This document shows, in pieces, positions 1 to 11,400 of a stretch of DNA of 64,000 nt. This DNA comes from Malania oleifera (taxonomy: Eukaryota > Streptophyta > Magnoliopsida > Santalales > Ximeniaceae), in contig NC_080422.1 of assembly GCF_029873635.1 (NCBI RefSeq), positions 3,576,001-3,640,000 on the forward strand. Direction: 5' to 3'. The translations under genes and the position numbers were made by a program. How positions within the stretch are numbered: position 1 is the first letter of the stretch; every line of letters begins with the position of its first letter. The notes under the pieces are model-generated. The model was not told the DNA's origin. It ran no database searches and worked only from the letters and a program-made list of their open reading frames with translations.

Positions 1-77
1 TAATTAGTGAATGAAAACACAGTGACAATATAAATCATAGAGTTGCTAAAAAATAATTAACCCAAACATAAACTTAC

Positions 78-1481
78 CCTTTTCTCCATCCACAAAATGT
101 GAGATCGCATCTGAGAAATAATTCTAGAACCTTGTGGTGTACCAGGTTCAACCAAAACCTGTGCCCAATTTGGAGTTCTTAATAAATAAAATACACAGTG
201 AACAAGAAAAAAAGTGAAAAATGAAAAATTCTTCCCTCCAACATTCCACCCAAAAAATACGGAGAAAAAAGACACTCCAGGTGATAAATCATAATATGAC
301 AAACTTTACAATATGTCTTTCCCTAAATTTACATTTGGTTCGCAGAATGCCTATTCCAAGGAATAAAATGGTTGTACTAGAAGAATTTGATAGTTTACAT
401 AAAAAACTGTGTCATCGCTGTAAAGCAAATAACAATGCAAAAATTTGTGGATTTGTAACTAGGATAGACTATGAATCACTATCCCCAAGTTTCACCATAG
501 GAATATCTATTCACTTCCAATTTCATGTTGGATTGAATAACAAAGCTTTTACATCAGGACTTCTTTGTAAATTAACACATCACTATAAATATTTTTACAT
601 TCTTATTGTATTCCATCCTATTCCTAGGAATAAGTATCCCGCCAAACCAAATGTAACCTAAAATCTATTCTAGAATGAATACCAAGCAAGACTGGCAAAC
701 CTTGCATTCAAAGATTTCAAGTAAACAATCATTGTATCCTAGGTCTTATGATGATGGCAATGACTGGGGCAGTATGAGGAGATATACATGCGTACTCTCT
801 GAAATGAATAGTATTATATATCTGGGGTAACAACAGAGATCATGAGCAAGCATAACCTCAGAGAGTATAAATGCCAAATCCCTTCAAAATTCCAGCCACG
901 CTCATTTCAGAACCCAAAACATTTTTTGCGCACCCAACTCCAGTCATCTTGCCAATGTCATTTCATTTAATGTTTTTTTTTTCTGCTTTAGCATGCAAAG
1001 ATCCTTTCAATCTGACGTTATTTTCATTCACTAAGACAACTCTTAGGTGTTTTTCAAGCACTCATTTTCAGTATTTCTATAGTCTTCAATTTACATAGCA
1101 TGAGAGTAATATCCCAACTATTAAGAGGGTCAGATGATTATATACAGGTACACTTCATATTGTTTCACTTTAACAAATCACCAATGTTGATTTTAATTAC
1201 TGAAGTGATTAAAAATGTTTCAACAATTTCCAGAGCCACAGCCTCCTCTGATTGGTTAAGGCCCTTCCATTGTGATGCATGGGTTCATTTAAAAGTATAT
1301 ATTTAAAACAATGAACTTGGGCTTGCAGCATCTAAGAAGTTTCCAATTTTATACAACCATCTGATTCCAAGTAACATACCCAGTAAATTAGTGCCCGGAA
1401 ATCTGGATCATAAAGCATGCAGAAGCAGAACTGCTTTGTGGTTCCAAAATGATACAAATTACGGGTGTAGAAATACTAAAA

Positions 1482-1514
<33 letters not shown>

Positions 1515-4500
1515 CTGTTACAAGATTAATATAAATAACCTCATATCTTTCTAAAAATGACATAAATCAATCATCAGTGAAACAAAACCATCACATGCCC
1601 CAAGTATGCATGCACATGATGAGACAATTTACTGAAAAGATTGGGGATTATACCAGAACATCCCGTGTTAGGTCCCAAAGCTGGCGCACTATGGTAATTC
1701 TGTCCTTCAGAGATGGTATCTCTCCAAGCACATATGACTTCACCAAAAAATAACAAACATTAGATATTAACTGCACCATTAAAAAGCCACATGCAACACT
1801 TTCTCGTGTGTATTCATGTGTTGAGATAATACTACACTTAAAATAAAATATAAGACAAAAAAGTTAGTTGTCTGGGTTCATCCATAGGTGAAACATAAAC
1901 AATCTGTGGCATAGAGAACAGCACAACTTACAGCAATTACAAGGTCGTGCTCTCTATCTGACTTACTGATTTTCTTCATTAGCGCTTGAATACTATCATA
2001 GCCTCGAATAAGTGGCAAGTCCTTCAGATCTATAACATTTATAGAAATGTCAATTGCAGAATTTTACTTGAGCTGCTTGAGCATTAAAAATTTTCAAACG
2101 GATAACTTGGAAATTAAAAAAAGGATGTTTAATGGTTGGTCAAACAAAATAATAGTAAGAACCATCAAAGTATTTTCGGCAGTCAAGTTTTCACCAGCAA
2201 CTTGATGTAGGAAAAGAAGCAAGACCTTGAGAGGATCTTTTTTGGAGAATAATTCAGAAGAGCTGGGTCAAGGGATTGTTGGGTCTTGTTAATAGTTAAT
2301 CGTGTGTTTAGTTTAATTAGTATAGGATTATGTCTATTTAGGTGCTTGTTCGTAATATTTGTATATATTAGGTTGGGTTTGTAATTTCATCTAGTTGTAG
2401 GGGTATATGTGTAATTTCACATGTTAGAGGCTTTCTTATAATAGTGTGTGACAACCATGTATGAGTAGCAGTTGTTGAATTTGAATTTGAAAGTAAACGT
2501 GTGATTCCCCCATGTATCTCCTCTCTCCTCTCATTCCCATCCTTCCCCTCTTCAATTTCTTCGAATATCTCCCATGGCATCAGATCCTTGATGTTGTCCC
2601 ACACATTTGGTAACAGACTATCAGAGACCAAAATCAATCTCTATTCTTCCATTTCAACCCCCCATTCTACCCTCTCACTCTTCTTTTCTTTCCTTCTTCT
2701 AGCTCCTCCTGTCTTCTTCTTCCTTCTTATGCCCTTCTTCGCCCATCTCTGTTCTGTTCTCTCCTACCCTACTCCATTCTTCCTCTTCTCAGTTCTGTCC
2801 TCCTCTTTCTGTGTTCTCTCAGCTGTCCAGCAGCCCCTTCCCCCTATTTTTTGCTATGTCTTTAATCCATTGCTCTTGCCAGCAGCAGTTTTATCCTCCT
2901 CTCTTTCGTTCTCCCTTCTTCTTTCTTCATCTTCTTCTTGTCTTCTCCTCTCTCTGATATTCTGCAATCTGTAATTCTCTATCTTCTTTCATCTTTCATT
3001 CTCTCCATTCATCACTCTCCCTCTCTGTAATCTCTTATCTCAACACCATCCACAAGAAGCACCTTCAATCATCATCTCTGCCATAAACTTCCAGCCAAAT
3101 TACAGTCATGCCGTCAAGTCCAAACACTAATTTCCAGAAAACTTTTCACAACACCACCAATGCCATCAGAAACAACACCCCCCCCCCCCCCACCCCCAGG
3201 GGGGCGAAACGTTAGCCCCTAAAATTTTTATCACCCTCCGCCCACCAATGAAGCCCCACATGCTGGACAAACATTTCCCAGCTGCCAACCCCTTCGAAAT
3301 CCAACCTTCCTAGAAATGTTTTGATACACCGCCACTACCATTCAACTCACCACCCTACAATCTACCACCTTCTAGAAAATCATCATAGGAAGGTCACCAC
3401 CGGCAGCCCATGCGCCAGCGAGATGCCTATGTGACTGAACCCAAACTTTTTGCATTTACCAGTTTTGCAAGAAATTGCCTCCAGCCACGATATTTTGAGT
3501 GCAGACCTGATATTTTGCAAGAAAACATCATAGTTGATAATTTGATACAAAAAGTGCAAAATTGTCTCTGCCAGCAAAAAAAAAATTTCAGGTTTTATTG
3601 CTGCATTTTGTGAATTTTCAAAGGGAATTTGTTTCACTTCAGCACAACACTTAAGTTCCAAGGTGAATAGTGGATAGTTTTGAAAATTGAGAATTAGTTT
3701 TTCATTTTATAAGAATACATTGAGAATTGTCGTCAAATTGTGTAAAGGATTTTTGGTGATGTATGGTTGCAGTGGATATATGTATACATCCAGCAACATG
3801 GTAACAAATTATTGGAAAAAGGAATGCCATTTATCGTACTTTGGGCACAATTTTGAGCTTTTTCACATCATTCCCAATTGTGGAGAAAATGTTTGCAAAA
3901 TCATCATTGATGGAAGATGCCCTATGAATGTGGTTTCTATAAATAGAGTCACTCATATGCAACTTCAATCGGAACCACACCCATAGCCTTATGAGATTTT
4001 TGGATTGATAACACTATGTTACACGTTTGTGAAAGATGTTTGGTTCCTATCCAAATGGGTGAATATTTTGATAATGTTTGGCGTGATACCATACCCATGA
4101 ATATTGGCCATGTACTCCTTGGTTCTCCTCGACCTCCACAATAATGGTAAGAAGGTCATTTTGAAGCCCACTTTACCAGTTAACCAAGACACAGAATCTG
4201 TTAGAGTCACTCAACTTCAAGACACTAAAAGAAAGGAAATGGATGTGTTTGAAGACATCCAAAGTCTTTCAAACATTCGCATTGTTGAGTTTTTCATTCT
4301 TGAAGTGTTCATTGATGCCAATTCTAAATTCAAGTCTATAGTGCTGCCAACGGAATGTGGTTTCTTGCATTCACTCAAACACTGGATTTCAAATAGTCAA
4401 AGTTTGCTTTTTACTTCTAATCCTCCAACACTTCGAAACTTGAGGCCGAATTTTTTCTAACAAAGGGAGACTTGATGTGAGACAAGAAGCAAGACCTTGG

Positions 4501-6896
4501 GAAGATCCTTATTGGAGAATAATTCAGAAGAATTGGGTTGGGTTTTGTTAATAGTTAACTGTGTGTTTATTAGATTTTGTGTATTTGAGGGCTTGTTTGC
4601 AATATTTATGTATTTTAGGGCTCGTAATTTCATCTAGTTATAGCCTATACGGGTATATGTGTAATTTCATGTGTTAGAGGCATTATTATAAATAGTGTGT
4701 GAAAGCAATGTGGCAGTTGTTGTTGAATTTGAATTTGAAATTAAATGTGTGACTCCCCCTTGTATCTCCTCTCTTCTCCTTCCTCTCTTCAATTTCTTTG
4801 AATCCCTACTATGGCTGCAGATCCTTGACGCTGTTCCGCATCACACCTCTAAAATGAAGTATTCAGTTCAGATTCAAACAATCATTGAATGATACATCGG
4901 AGCACATAGTCTTTTAGGAAAGACAGCCTTAAGAGTTAATGAAAATTTGAATTGAATCCATCACCATTTGAGAATAAAACTAAGAAGAAGTCTAGCTATA
5001 ACAATCCTCAAGCAAAAGAAGCTTGAAAATCAAGAGAAAAAGAAAAAAGAGAGCTACTTATTCGTATGGTTAAGCAAAAGGATTTTGACAATATGAGGTG
5101 CAATTTGACTTTTTAGCTTTTTATTCTCCTAGTGAGCAAGCTAACCTTTTTTTAAGAAATAAAAAAATAAAAAATCATACAGTACCCTGTCACCCCCCCC
5201 CCCCAACCACAAAAAAATAAATAAATAAATCAACAGCAATTGTAGAGCAGCCAACCAGACTTGCGGTTAACCAGGCTAGTTAGGTGAATCACGGTTCAAA
5301 CAAGAACAGACAAGGCGACCATATCGCAGATTGAGAATCATTCTATGGTCATAGAATGTAGTGAACACATCAATGCAATGTACATTTAACTATCGGAAAA
5401 AAAATACAGCGTGTCATATGAGAAGCAGATGCATCAAGCCATAATAATCAATGTGACATATATGAGAATGCAGTAGCTACAATGAAAACACCAAGTACAT
5501 TTAATAAGCTTATCATTTTGTGTAATTGACCACTTCTTTTACGACTGAAGAAGATCACCCTAATGTGTAAAACATAAGGATCTCGCATGAAAGGTTAGAA
5601 GTATCAGTAGAATGCAAGTAAATAACAGTAAGTTGTCAGACACTCGAAGTGTTTATCTTAAATCAATGCAAGGCATTCAAACTCTCTGAATAGAATCAGT
5701 GGATAGAAAAAAAAAAAAAATGAAAAGCATCAATTTTCTAATGTATCAAAGAATATTAAAGTAGCAATGCGAAACAGACAGCTGACAAGAAATGAACATC
5801 GTCATTGATTAAACACCTCGTATAAGACTCTGACCAGCACGCTGCATTGATTTTGATGGTTCTACTAAGTTAAGTCTCTCTAAAGACCGTGGCCAAACTT
5901 CTCGCACTGCCCTGAAGCCCATTATTCAAATTACGACAAATTTATAAAGTACAGAAGACAACTATTATTTATCACACTATCAAGCAGTAATCAGAAAGGT
6001 ACAGGAATGAGCTTCTCACCATAATGCTGAACCAGTGCCAGCACCAAAATCTAATACTCTAGCTGGAGAGAAACCGGGCAGCCTTCTACGGACCTACATC
6101 AGCAGCCATTAAAAGTTTTGTAGAATAAAATATATGCTGCCTAAAATTTTGAAATGCTAAGGCTCATTTTGGTTACTGAAAAATCTGCAAAAAGAAAATA
6201 CTCCAAAGGTTTGAATGATACATACTAAAAGCTCCACTCAGTCCAACCCAATTCACTATCATTTGGAACACTTTCCTGAGTTGAATTTTATTTTTCTTTA
6301 AGCCAAACTAAAACAATATAAGGCAGAAGATTCAAAATTTTATTTTATTTCCATTATACTTGTTAATCAATACCAACATGTGAAATTGCAAAATATGTTT
6401 TTGGTACCTCACTGAGAACTCTGTAACATGCAGAGTATACAGCAGGCATTCGAGAAGCAACATAGGCCACAGTTGCATCATCTTGGTACTTGAGTCCGAT
6501 ATCTCCATAAGAGCTCTTGATCTTCCACCGCTTTGAGCATTCCACAGCCTTGAGAGGATCTTCAACCAACTCCTTCGATGTGGAGGCAGTAAGCAAGAGG
6601 TTGACATTCTTAATTTCATTGAAGGACTGAGACAAACTCAACACATTCCTCTTCATGTGGCAGTTATCTTGCTCTGTAATTCCCAAACAAATTTACAAGA
6701 AATCCACCAAAAAACAAAATTTACAAAAAATTCATGAAAAATGAGAGAGAAAAGGGGGGAGACCTCGAATGAACTTCTTGATCGCTCTACGGAGGCGGAC
6801 GGGCACTATGTTGATTCGTTCAGACTGCTTGGCTGCAGAGCGGAGTGTTTCATGAGTGAAAAGCTTTGGAGCCGTTTCTGGAATAAAGGACGCCAT
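78..6896 (-). CDS. METTL17: METTL17/Rsm22-like mitochondrial methyltransferase, 5' part of gene (3' end outside window)
   Basis: Predicted SAM-dependent methyltransferase-like protein of the Rsm22/METTL17 family, which acts in mitochondrial small-subunit ribosome assembly. Seven coding exons can be joined in frame with GT/AG borders: 6896-6764, 6673-6408, 6093-6020, 5911-5817, 2029-1932, 1737-1654 and 158-78. Together they give about 277 codons, and a donor at 77-76 leads to exons beyond position 1. The start is the first ATG of the transcript: no ATG occurs upstream in the leader, and the N-terminus reads MASFIPETAPKLF. Exon 3 carries the glycine-rich SAM motif VLDFGAGTGSALW. Later exons carry SYVLGEIPSLKDRI and LVEPGTPQG, typical of the family. 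The reading frame is intact across all seven exons, so the gene looks functional. The 3.8-kb intron 5816-2030 holds a degenerate LTR element. Established: the family and its role. Inference: that this copy is expressed. Confidence 0.9.
1482..1513. repeat. (AAT)n microsatellite in a METTL17 intron
   Basis: About ten AAT units lie between the exons at 1654 and 158. It is a simple repeat with no coding role. Confidence 0.95.
2203..4845 (+). mobile_element. Degenerate Ty3/gypsy-like LTR element in a METTL17 intron
   Basis: Two diverged direct repeats bound this element: 2203-2605 and 4473-4845. Both begin TGATGT, share the string AAGAAGCAAGACCTTG and end in CACA. After the left repeat comes a weak primer-site-like stretch (TTTGGTAACAGAC). 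A polypurine tract (CAAAGGGAGA) lies just before the right repeat. The internal part is only about 1.87 kb, too short for gag-pol, and keeps only a protease-like remnant. It lies antisense to METTL17. No clear target duplication was found, which fits old age or imprecise edges. Confidence 0.7.
3687..4460 (+). pseudogene. Remnant of Ty3/gypsy protease region
   Basis: Two broken frames resemble the segment of gypsy polyproteins around the aspartic protease. The first (3687-3986) contains CKIIIDGRCPMNVVS followed by a conserved-looking TEPHP-type segment. A shifted frame then reads a WxDxxPMxxGHxLLGxP-like stretch near 4080-4130, and 4104-4460 continues as a degraded coding tail. The expected protease glycine-serine triad is not intact. 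Stops and frameshifts rule out function. No reverse transcriptase or integrase was seen in this element. Confidence 0.5.
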
Positions 6897-7620
6897 TTTT
6901 AGTACCAAGGTTGAGGGGTTTAATGGTGGAGTGAGTAGGGTTTTACAGAAACAGGGGAACTTGACAGAATAGGATTTTAGAACTTCTCTCAAACCGGGAG
7001 TCTCACAGGGCTTTGACGGCCTTCTACTTATCCTCGCTGCACAAAAAATCAAAAACGTAATATTTCAATATCAGATTTTCTTGCCCTATAACTGCCACTT
7101 TGCTACAACTTGTCATCCTAAATTGCACATCAGTTATGGATAATTGGCGATACAATCAAAAGAGAAGTAGATAGAAGATCAGAATGATATTAAAAATGAG
7201 TTACACAAATCAAAATGTGCAGCAAACACGAGCGTGGTTATTGAATCACGCGGCATACATCTAAAGGTTTTCGTTTGGGCATTTTATCGAATATTTGGTG
7301 AATAAAAGCAGCAGTAATAACTTTATCCATTAATCCAGTAACTTACACGAAACAAATGCTGTGTGCAGTTCCAGCGTCGTAGAATTGAGCAGAAGGAGCA
7401 GCAAGAGAACTGTTTTCTGATGAAAGATTGCGGCTGCCGGAACACAGCAGTGTCTCGATATTTCCGGCGGAGGCTTCTCCCGGCAAGTCGACCAGAAGGA
7501 AGGCTGAACCTCTGATCCAGTAGCGCCGGAGACGTGAAACCGGCCCGCTATGGTGAGGAATCAAAAGGTGTTGAGGAGAAAAGAAGGTGAATTCGAAGGA
7601 ACTTGTGCCCGATTGAGTTC
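6897..7620 (-). promoter_or_regulatory. 5' leader of METTL17 with a leader intron, plus proximal promoter
   Basis: Upstream of the start codon the minus strand shows a good acceptor (a T-rich tract followed by GCAG, exon resuming at 7036) and a good donor (GTAAGT at 7346-7341). This suggests a noncoding first exon of roughly 7600-7347 and a leader intron 7346-7037. The GC-rich block 7343-7580 has an open frame beginning with TTG, but its minus strand contains no ATG, so it is read as untranslated leader. The promoter should lie upstream of about 7600. No clear TATA box was recognised. Confidence 0.55.
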
Positions 7621-8491
7621 AGCCTTTGCGTCGGGTCAGGGTGAGAACTCACACGGGTTCGGTTCGCCGGGTGAGTCATACTGAGGCCCAGCCCAGTTGT
7701 GAGTCCCAAATCCCCAATCCACTCATCTCAAGAAATTAATATATTTAATTAAATTCTGGCAAACATTGGAATTATAATATATGTTATCCAAATTATTATA
7801 TAATTTATTTGCATTAATAATGTACTTTTATGAAATAAAAAATATTTTTTTAAAAAATATTGAAAAGTCAACACAAAAATAATTAAAATGTGAAATAGTT
7901 TGATTCTCAAATTGTTTATAGTTTTTTATTGTTCGATAATTTTTTGTATCAGGGTTCAGTCCCATTTTCGATTGTCGAATACTTTTTGAATAAAGACAGA
8001 CTAGTTTTCAAGGTTTGGGTTGCGAGTATTCAAGTTTTGTCTTTCAAGTTTCAAAGAGTTAGATTGTGAATTTGATTTTATTTTTCTTTTATTTAGCCAA
8101 ATTTAATATTTTTTTAATTCTTATAATGAAAATTAGTAGGTTTTAGAAATTTTTATTTGCATATTTTTTTAATGCATTCATTTAATTAAAATGTGAAAAG
8201 TAACTAAGTTAGCATCATTCTTATATATAGTTCAAATTATGTTCAAAATATTAAATTGAAACTTTTTTATGTCATTTACTTGTTTTTTTAACTGTTTTTT
8301 GGCTTACATTCATTGTGAAGTTTTTCTAGTTATTTTCTCAGTTAAAGGGTCCAATAAAATGGTGACAAGTAAGCAATAAGAGTCTCACACAAACTACATA
8401 ATTTAGGGCACTTGACCTTTTAAAATCATCAGATCCCAATAGTCATTATAAAAATCACATTCCGTAAGATATTTCTTAGTTGCTCAATATT

Positions 8492-8524
<33 letters not shown>

Positions 8525-9031
8525 ATATATAATTTATAATTATTAAGAATTTTAAGATATGGATTTAATTGAGTACATATTTTTAATACATTTTGTGTTA
8601 AAAATATAATTACTTCATATGTTAATTATACACGTACTAAGGGTTTAATAGTCATCTTTATGAAATGTATGCCAAGATTTTCATATCGAACTAAACATCG
8701 ACATTTGAATACTTGTACATTCATGAGAATCATAAATTCCAAACCAAACAAATTAAAATATTTTCATAAGATAGGCATCCTAGTCCGTTGAATGAGATTT
8801 TTGAGAATGTATTTCAATTAAACTATCGTTTATGTTTCAAATTAAACACCCAACAAATATGAGAAAGAATATAAGGACGATGGGTTGTTGTTATATAGTC
8901 TCTAATGAGTAAAAGTAAATAAATAAATGACACTATTTATGCAAATTCAACTCTAAGCCTTAAGTCTCGATGTCGATGCTTCATGGTTTTCCCTACTACC
9001 TTCTCATCCTCATATTTTCAAGGTTAACAAA
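7621..9031. other. Intergenic AT-rich stretch, no gene seen
   Basis: Between the METTL17 promoter and the first solo LTR, the sequence is AT-rich with short runs and an (AT)n tract at about 8491-8532. No open frame, RNA gene or terminal repeat was recognised. Confidence 0.6.
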
Positions 9032-10019
9032 CATTTTGTAACGACCAGCTTAATTTCCATATCTTTTTTTTTTTTATACTATAATATATAACATGCTCTG
9101 ATACCATTCTGGGAATAAACCAAATCATTAGCTTAAGCAGCGAGAAGCATAAATCATATAGACATAACCATATGAAAATATATATACAATACCAATACCA
9201 GAGTACTAACATGTTTCCCCAAAATATACACATATATCTATTTCCCAAAATACCCTCAATTATACTGGGATATACAAAAATCCTCCACAATACTCACTTC
9301 ACTGATAGGGCATTACTGAAGCCCCTCTATCTGCGAGTCTGGTCTGCTCGCCTTCCTGGATCACCTGAAAAATGATTCAACACTAGGATGAGTCAACGCT
9401 CAATAAGACGAAATATACTATTACTAGTATATGGCAAATGAGTTACTGTATTATGAAAATCTGTTTTCATATAATCATGTACAATTGGATACGTAAGTAC
9501 AGTACAAGTAATAAAATACACCACCCTTTCCATGTTGCTTAACATAACAGTATTGTAGGTTACTATTCAAAATACTTTTAGTATACATAAATATGTTCCC
9601 TGTTTTTGTAAATCTGTACATACGTAATAGTAATTGAAAACTTTCCTTGTGGATAAATGTGTGTCATGATTTAACCGCTCATGATAGGGTTGTACGGCCC
9701 GTAGGCGGGATCTACACTGGCTGGCCGACCAGGGCAAATCACTATACTCCATCGGTCTGATCTGCCCACCTCAACCCATATCTGATGGAGAGTCTGTCCA
9801 CGTCAAGGGCCTAAGTGATCGACCTACTACCACGTATTATCTAAATAAGTGGTTGCACTCATAACATAACATAATATCTGCAACAACGGTACCGTGCTCT
9901 ATAACTGCATAGTCTAACAGGGTCTGATACTCTATAATATATCTCTATATACAACTATCTGATTTACCATGATTCTGAAATAACTGTAATAATCATGATA
10001 CTACATAAATTGTACTATA

Positions 10020-10195
10020 ATTCATACGTCGTAATACTGAGAACTGTATAATCATAACACTGAAACCACATAATCATAATACTGAAGTTTGTATAATCAT
10101 GGTACTGAGAATTGTATAATCATGGTACTAGAATTCATATAATCATGATACTGAAATTCGTAAAATCATGGTATTAAAATCCATATAACATACCT
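10020..10195. repeat. Short tandem repeats inside solo LTR copy 1
   Basis: Imperfect units of about 26-28 bp, built on ATAATCATGGTACTGA plus a variable AATTCGT, repeat six to seven times. The same array occurs at about 25140-25330 and 57140-57290 in the sister LTRs, so it belongs to the family. Confidence 0.85.
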
Positions 10196-10617
10196 CTGTA
10201 CTATATTCATATTTTCAAGTCACACCATACTTTAATACATAATATTTATAATTTAATAAGTTGTATAATATTTTAAAATTACCTAGCATAACATATTTCC
10301 TTTACCTGACTACTAGAAAGCCCCTATGGTATACTAGCCTAACACCCGTAGGGCCTCCTACATAACACCCAGTAAACAACGTTTGCCAGAACAAAATATC
10401 AGTATTTCTTTACCTATATCATTTCCTATAACTATCATAAGGCCAAAAACGGACTAAAAGGTCTTACCCTGAATTTGGGATGAAATCCAACTTCGTTTCA
10501 CCAACGATCCGCTCCAACAAACTTGCAGAGAACTTTGCCAGGAGCGTCGTGGTAGCTTCAGATCGTCGATCCGGCGACTAACGGGGCCAAAATCGAAGAG
10601 AGAAGGGAGAGGGTTCG

Positions 10618-10671
<54 letters not shown>

Positions 10672-10718
10672 CTGAAATTTGAATAAAAATCCAAGTTTGC
10701 TCTATTTATAGGGCCAGA

Positions 10719-10967
10719 TTCGTCGACGAGACAGGTAACCTCGTCGATGAGTCCTTCAGTAAATAGGTCGACGAACCCTACCCTTTGTCGACAAAATTCA
10801 GAGTAGCCGAAATTCGTCTCTCGGTATTTTCTCGTCGACGAAATCTTGCCTTCGTCGATGAGGTCTTGAAAACCTTCATCGACGAAACCCTATATTCATC
10901 GACGAATTTCCTTATGCACTCGTCGACGAACCCTGTATTCGTTGACAAGTCCTGGCAATTCCTTGAA

Positions 10968-11011
<44 letters not shown>

Positions 11012-11038
11012 CTCCAAAATGTGATGTCGTCGACGAAC
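10719..11038. promoter_or_regulatory. Array of TCGTCGACGA palindromes in the U3 region of solo LTR copy 1
   Basis: About ten copies of TCGTCGACGA or one- to two-base variants lie upstream (in LTR orientation) of the TATA box. Most variants differ by C-to-T or G-to-A changes at the CpG steps. The position suggests a promoter or enhancer element, but that function is inferred. Confidence 0.6.
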
Positions 11039-11400
11039 GCATACTGCCTCCTTATGTTCCTGTTTCCATTTTCCTCCATTTTTATTATTAAAATAATATT
11101 ATTCTTTGAGTCACTACACATTTAGCTTGTTTTTTTTTTTTGTAAATATCAAAATCCAAATAAAGCTCTAAATTCAAGAAAGAGAGAAAAAAGCTTGAAA
11201 TCTCTAGATGGAAACAACAAAGCCCTTAAAACTTAAAAAATAAAGAGCTAGTTTTTCGGAGATACTATTGACTTTAAAAATTTGTTCTACATTACATCCC
11301 TGGATATTAGGTGTGCAAGATAAGGAACCTCATGACCCATTTGTTAATGCAATTAGGTCAAATTAGCTTAACTACATGTCACTCTAGTGATTAGTGTTAG

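Larger units (their letters stand above)
9037..11118 (-). mobile_element. Solo LTR, Tekay-like family (copy 1)
   Basis: A single minus-oriented LTR of 2082 bp runs from TGTAACGACC to CACTACA on the plus strand. It is flanked by the 5-bp target duplication CATTT (9032-9036 and 11119-11123). It is homologous along its length to the solo LTRs at 24174 and 56175 and to the LTRs of the complete element at 31381. It contains an inverted TATA box (TCTATTTATAGGG near 10701), a GA/CT tract at 10621-10668, GTCGAC palindromes and an (ATT)n run at 10968-11011. No internal domain is attached, so it most likely arose by LTR-LTR recombination. Confidence 0.93.

Noticed and set aside
2501-2974. 157-codon plus-strand frame rich in Ser, Leu, Phe and Pro
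   Set aside because: It comes from the pyrimidine-rich LTR and leader sequence of the intronic element (CTT/CCT runs), with no domain or conserved motif.
7343-7564. 73-codon minus-strand frame in a GC-rich block
   Set aside because: It opens with TTG and no ATG is present; adjacent splice signals fit an untranslated METTL17 leader exon better.
10778-11024. Frames on both strands with poly-isoleucine
   Set aside because: Produced by the (ATT)n microsatellite and the GTCGAC palindromes.
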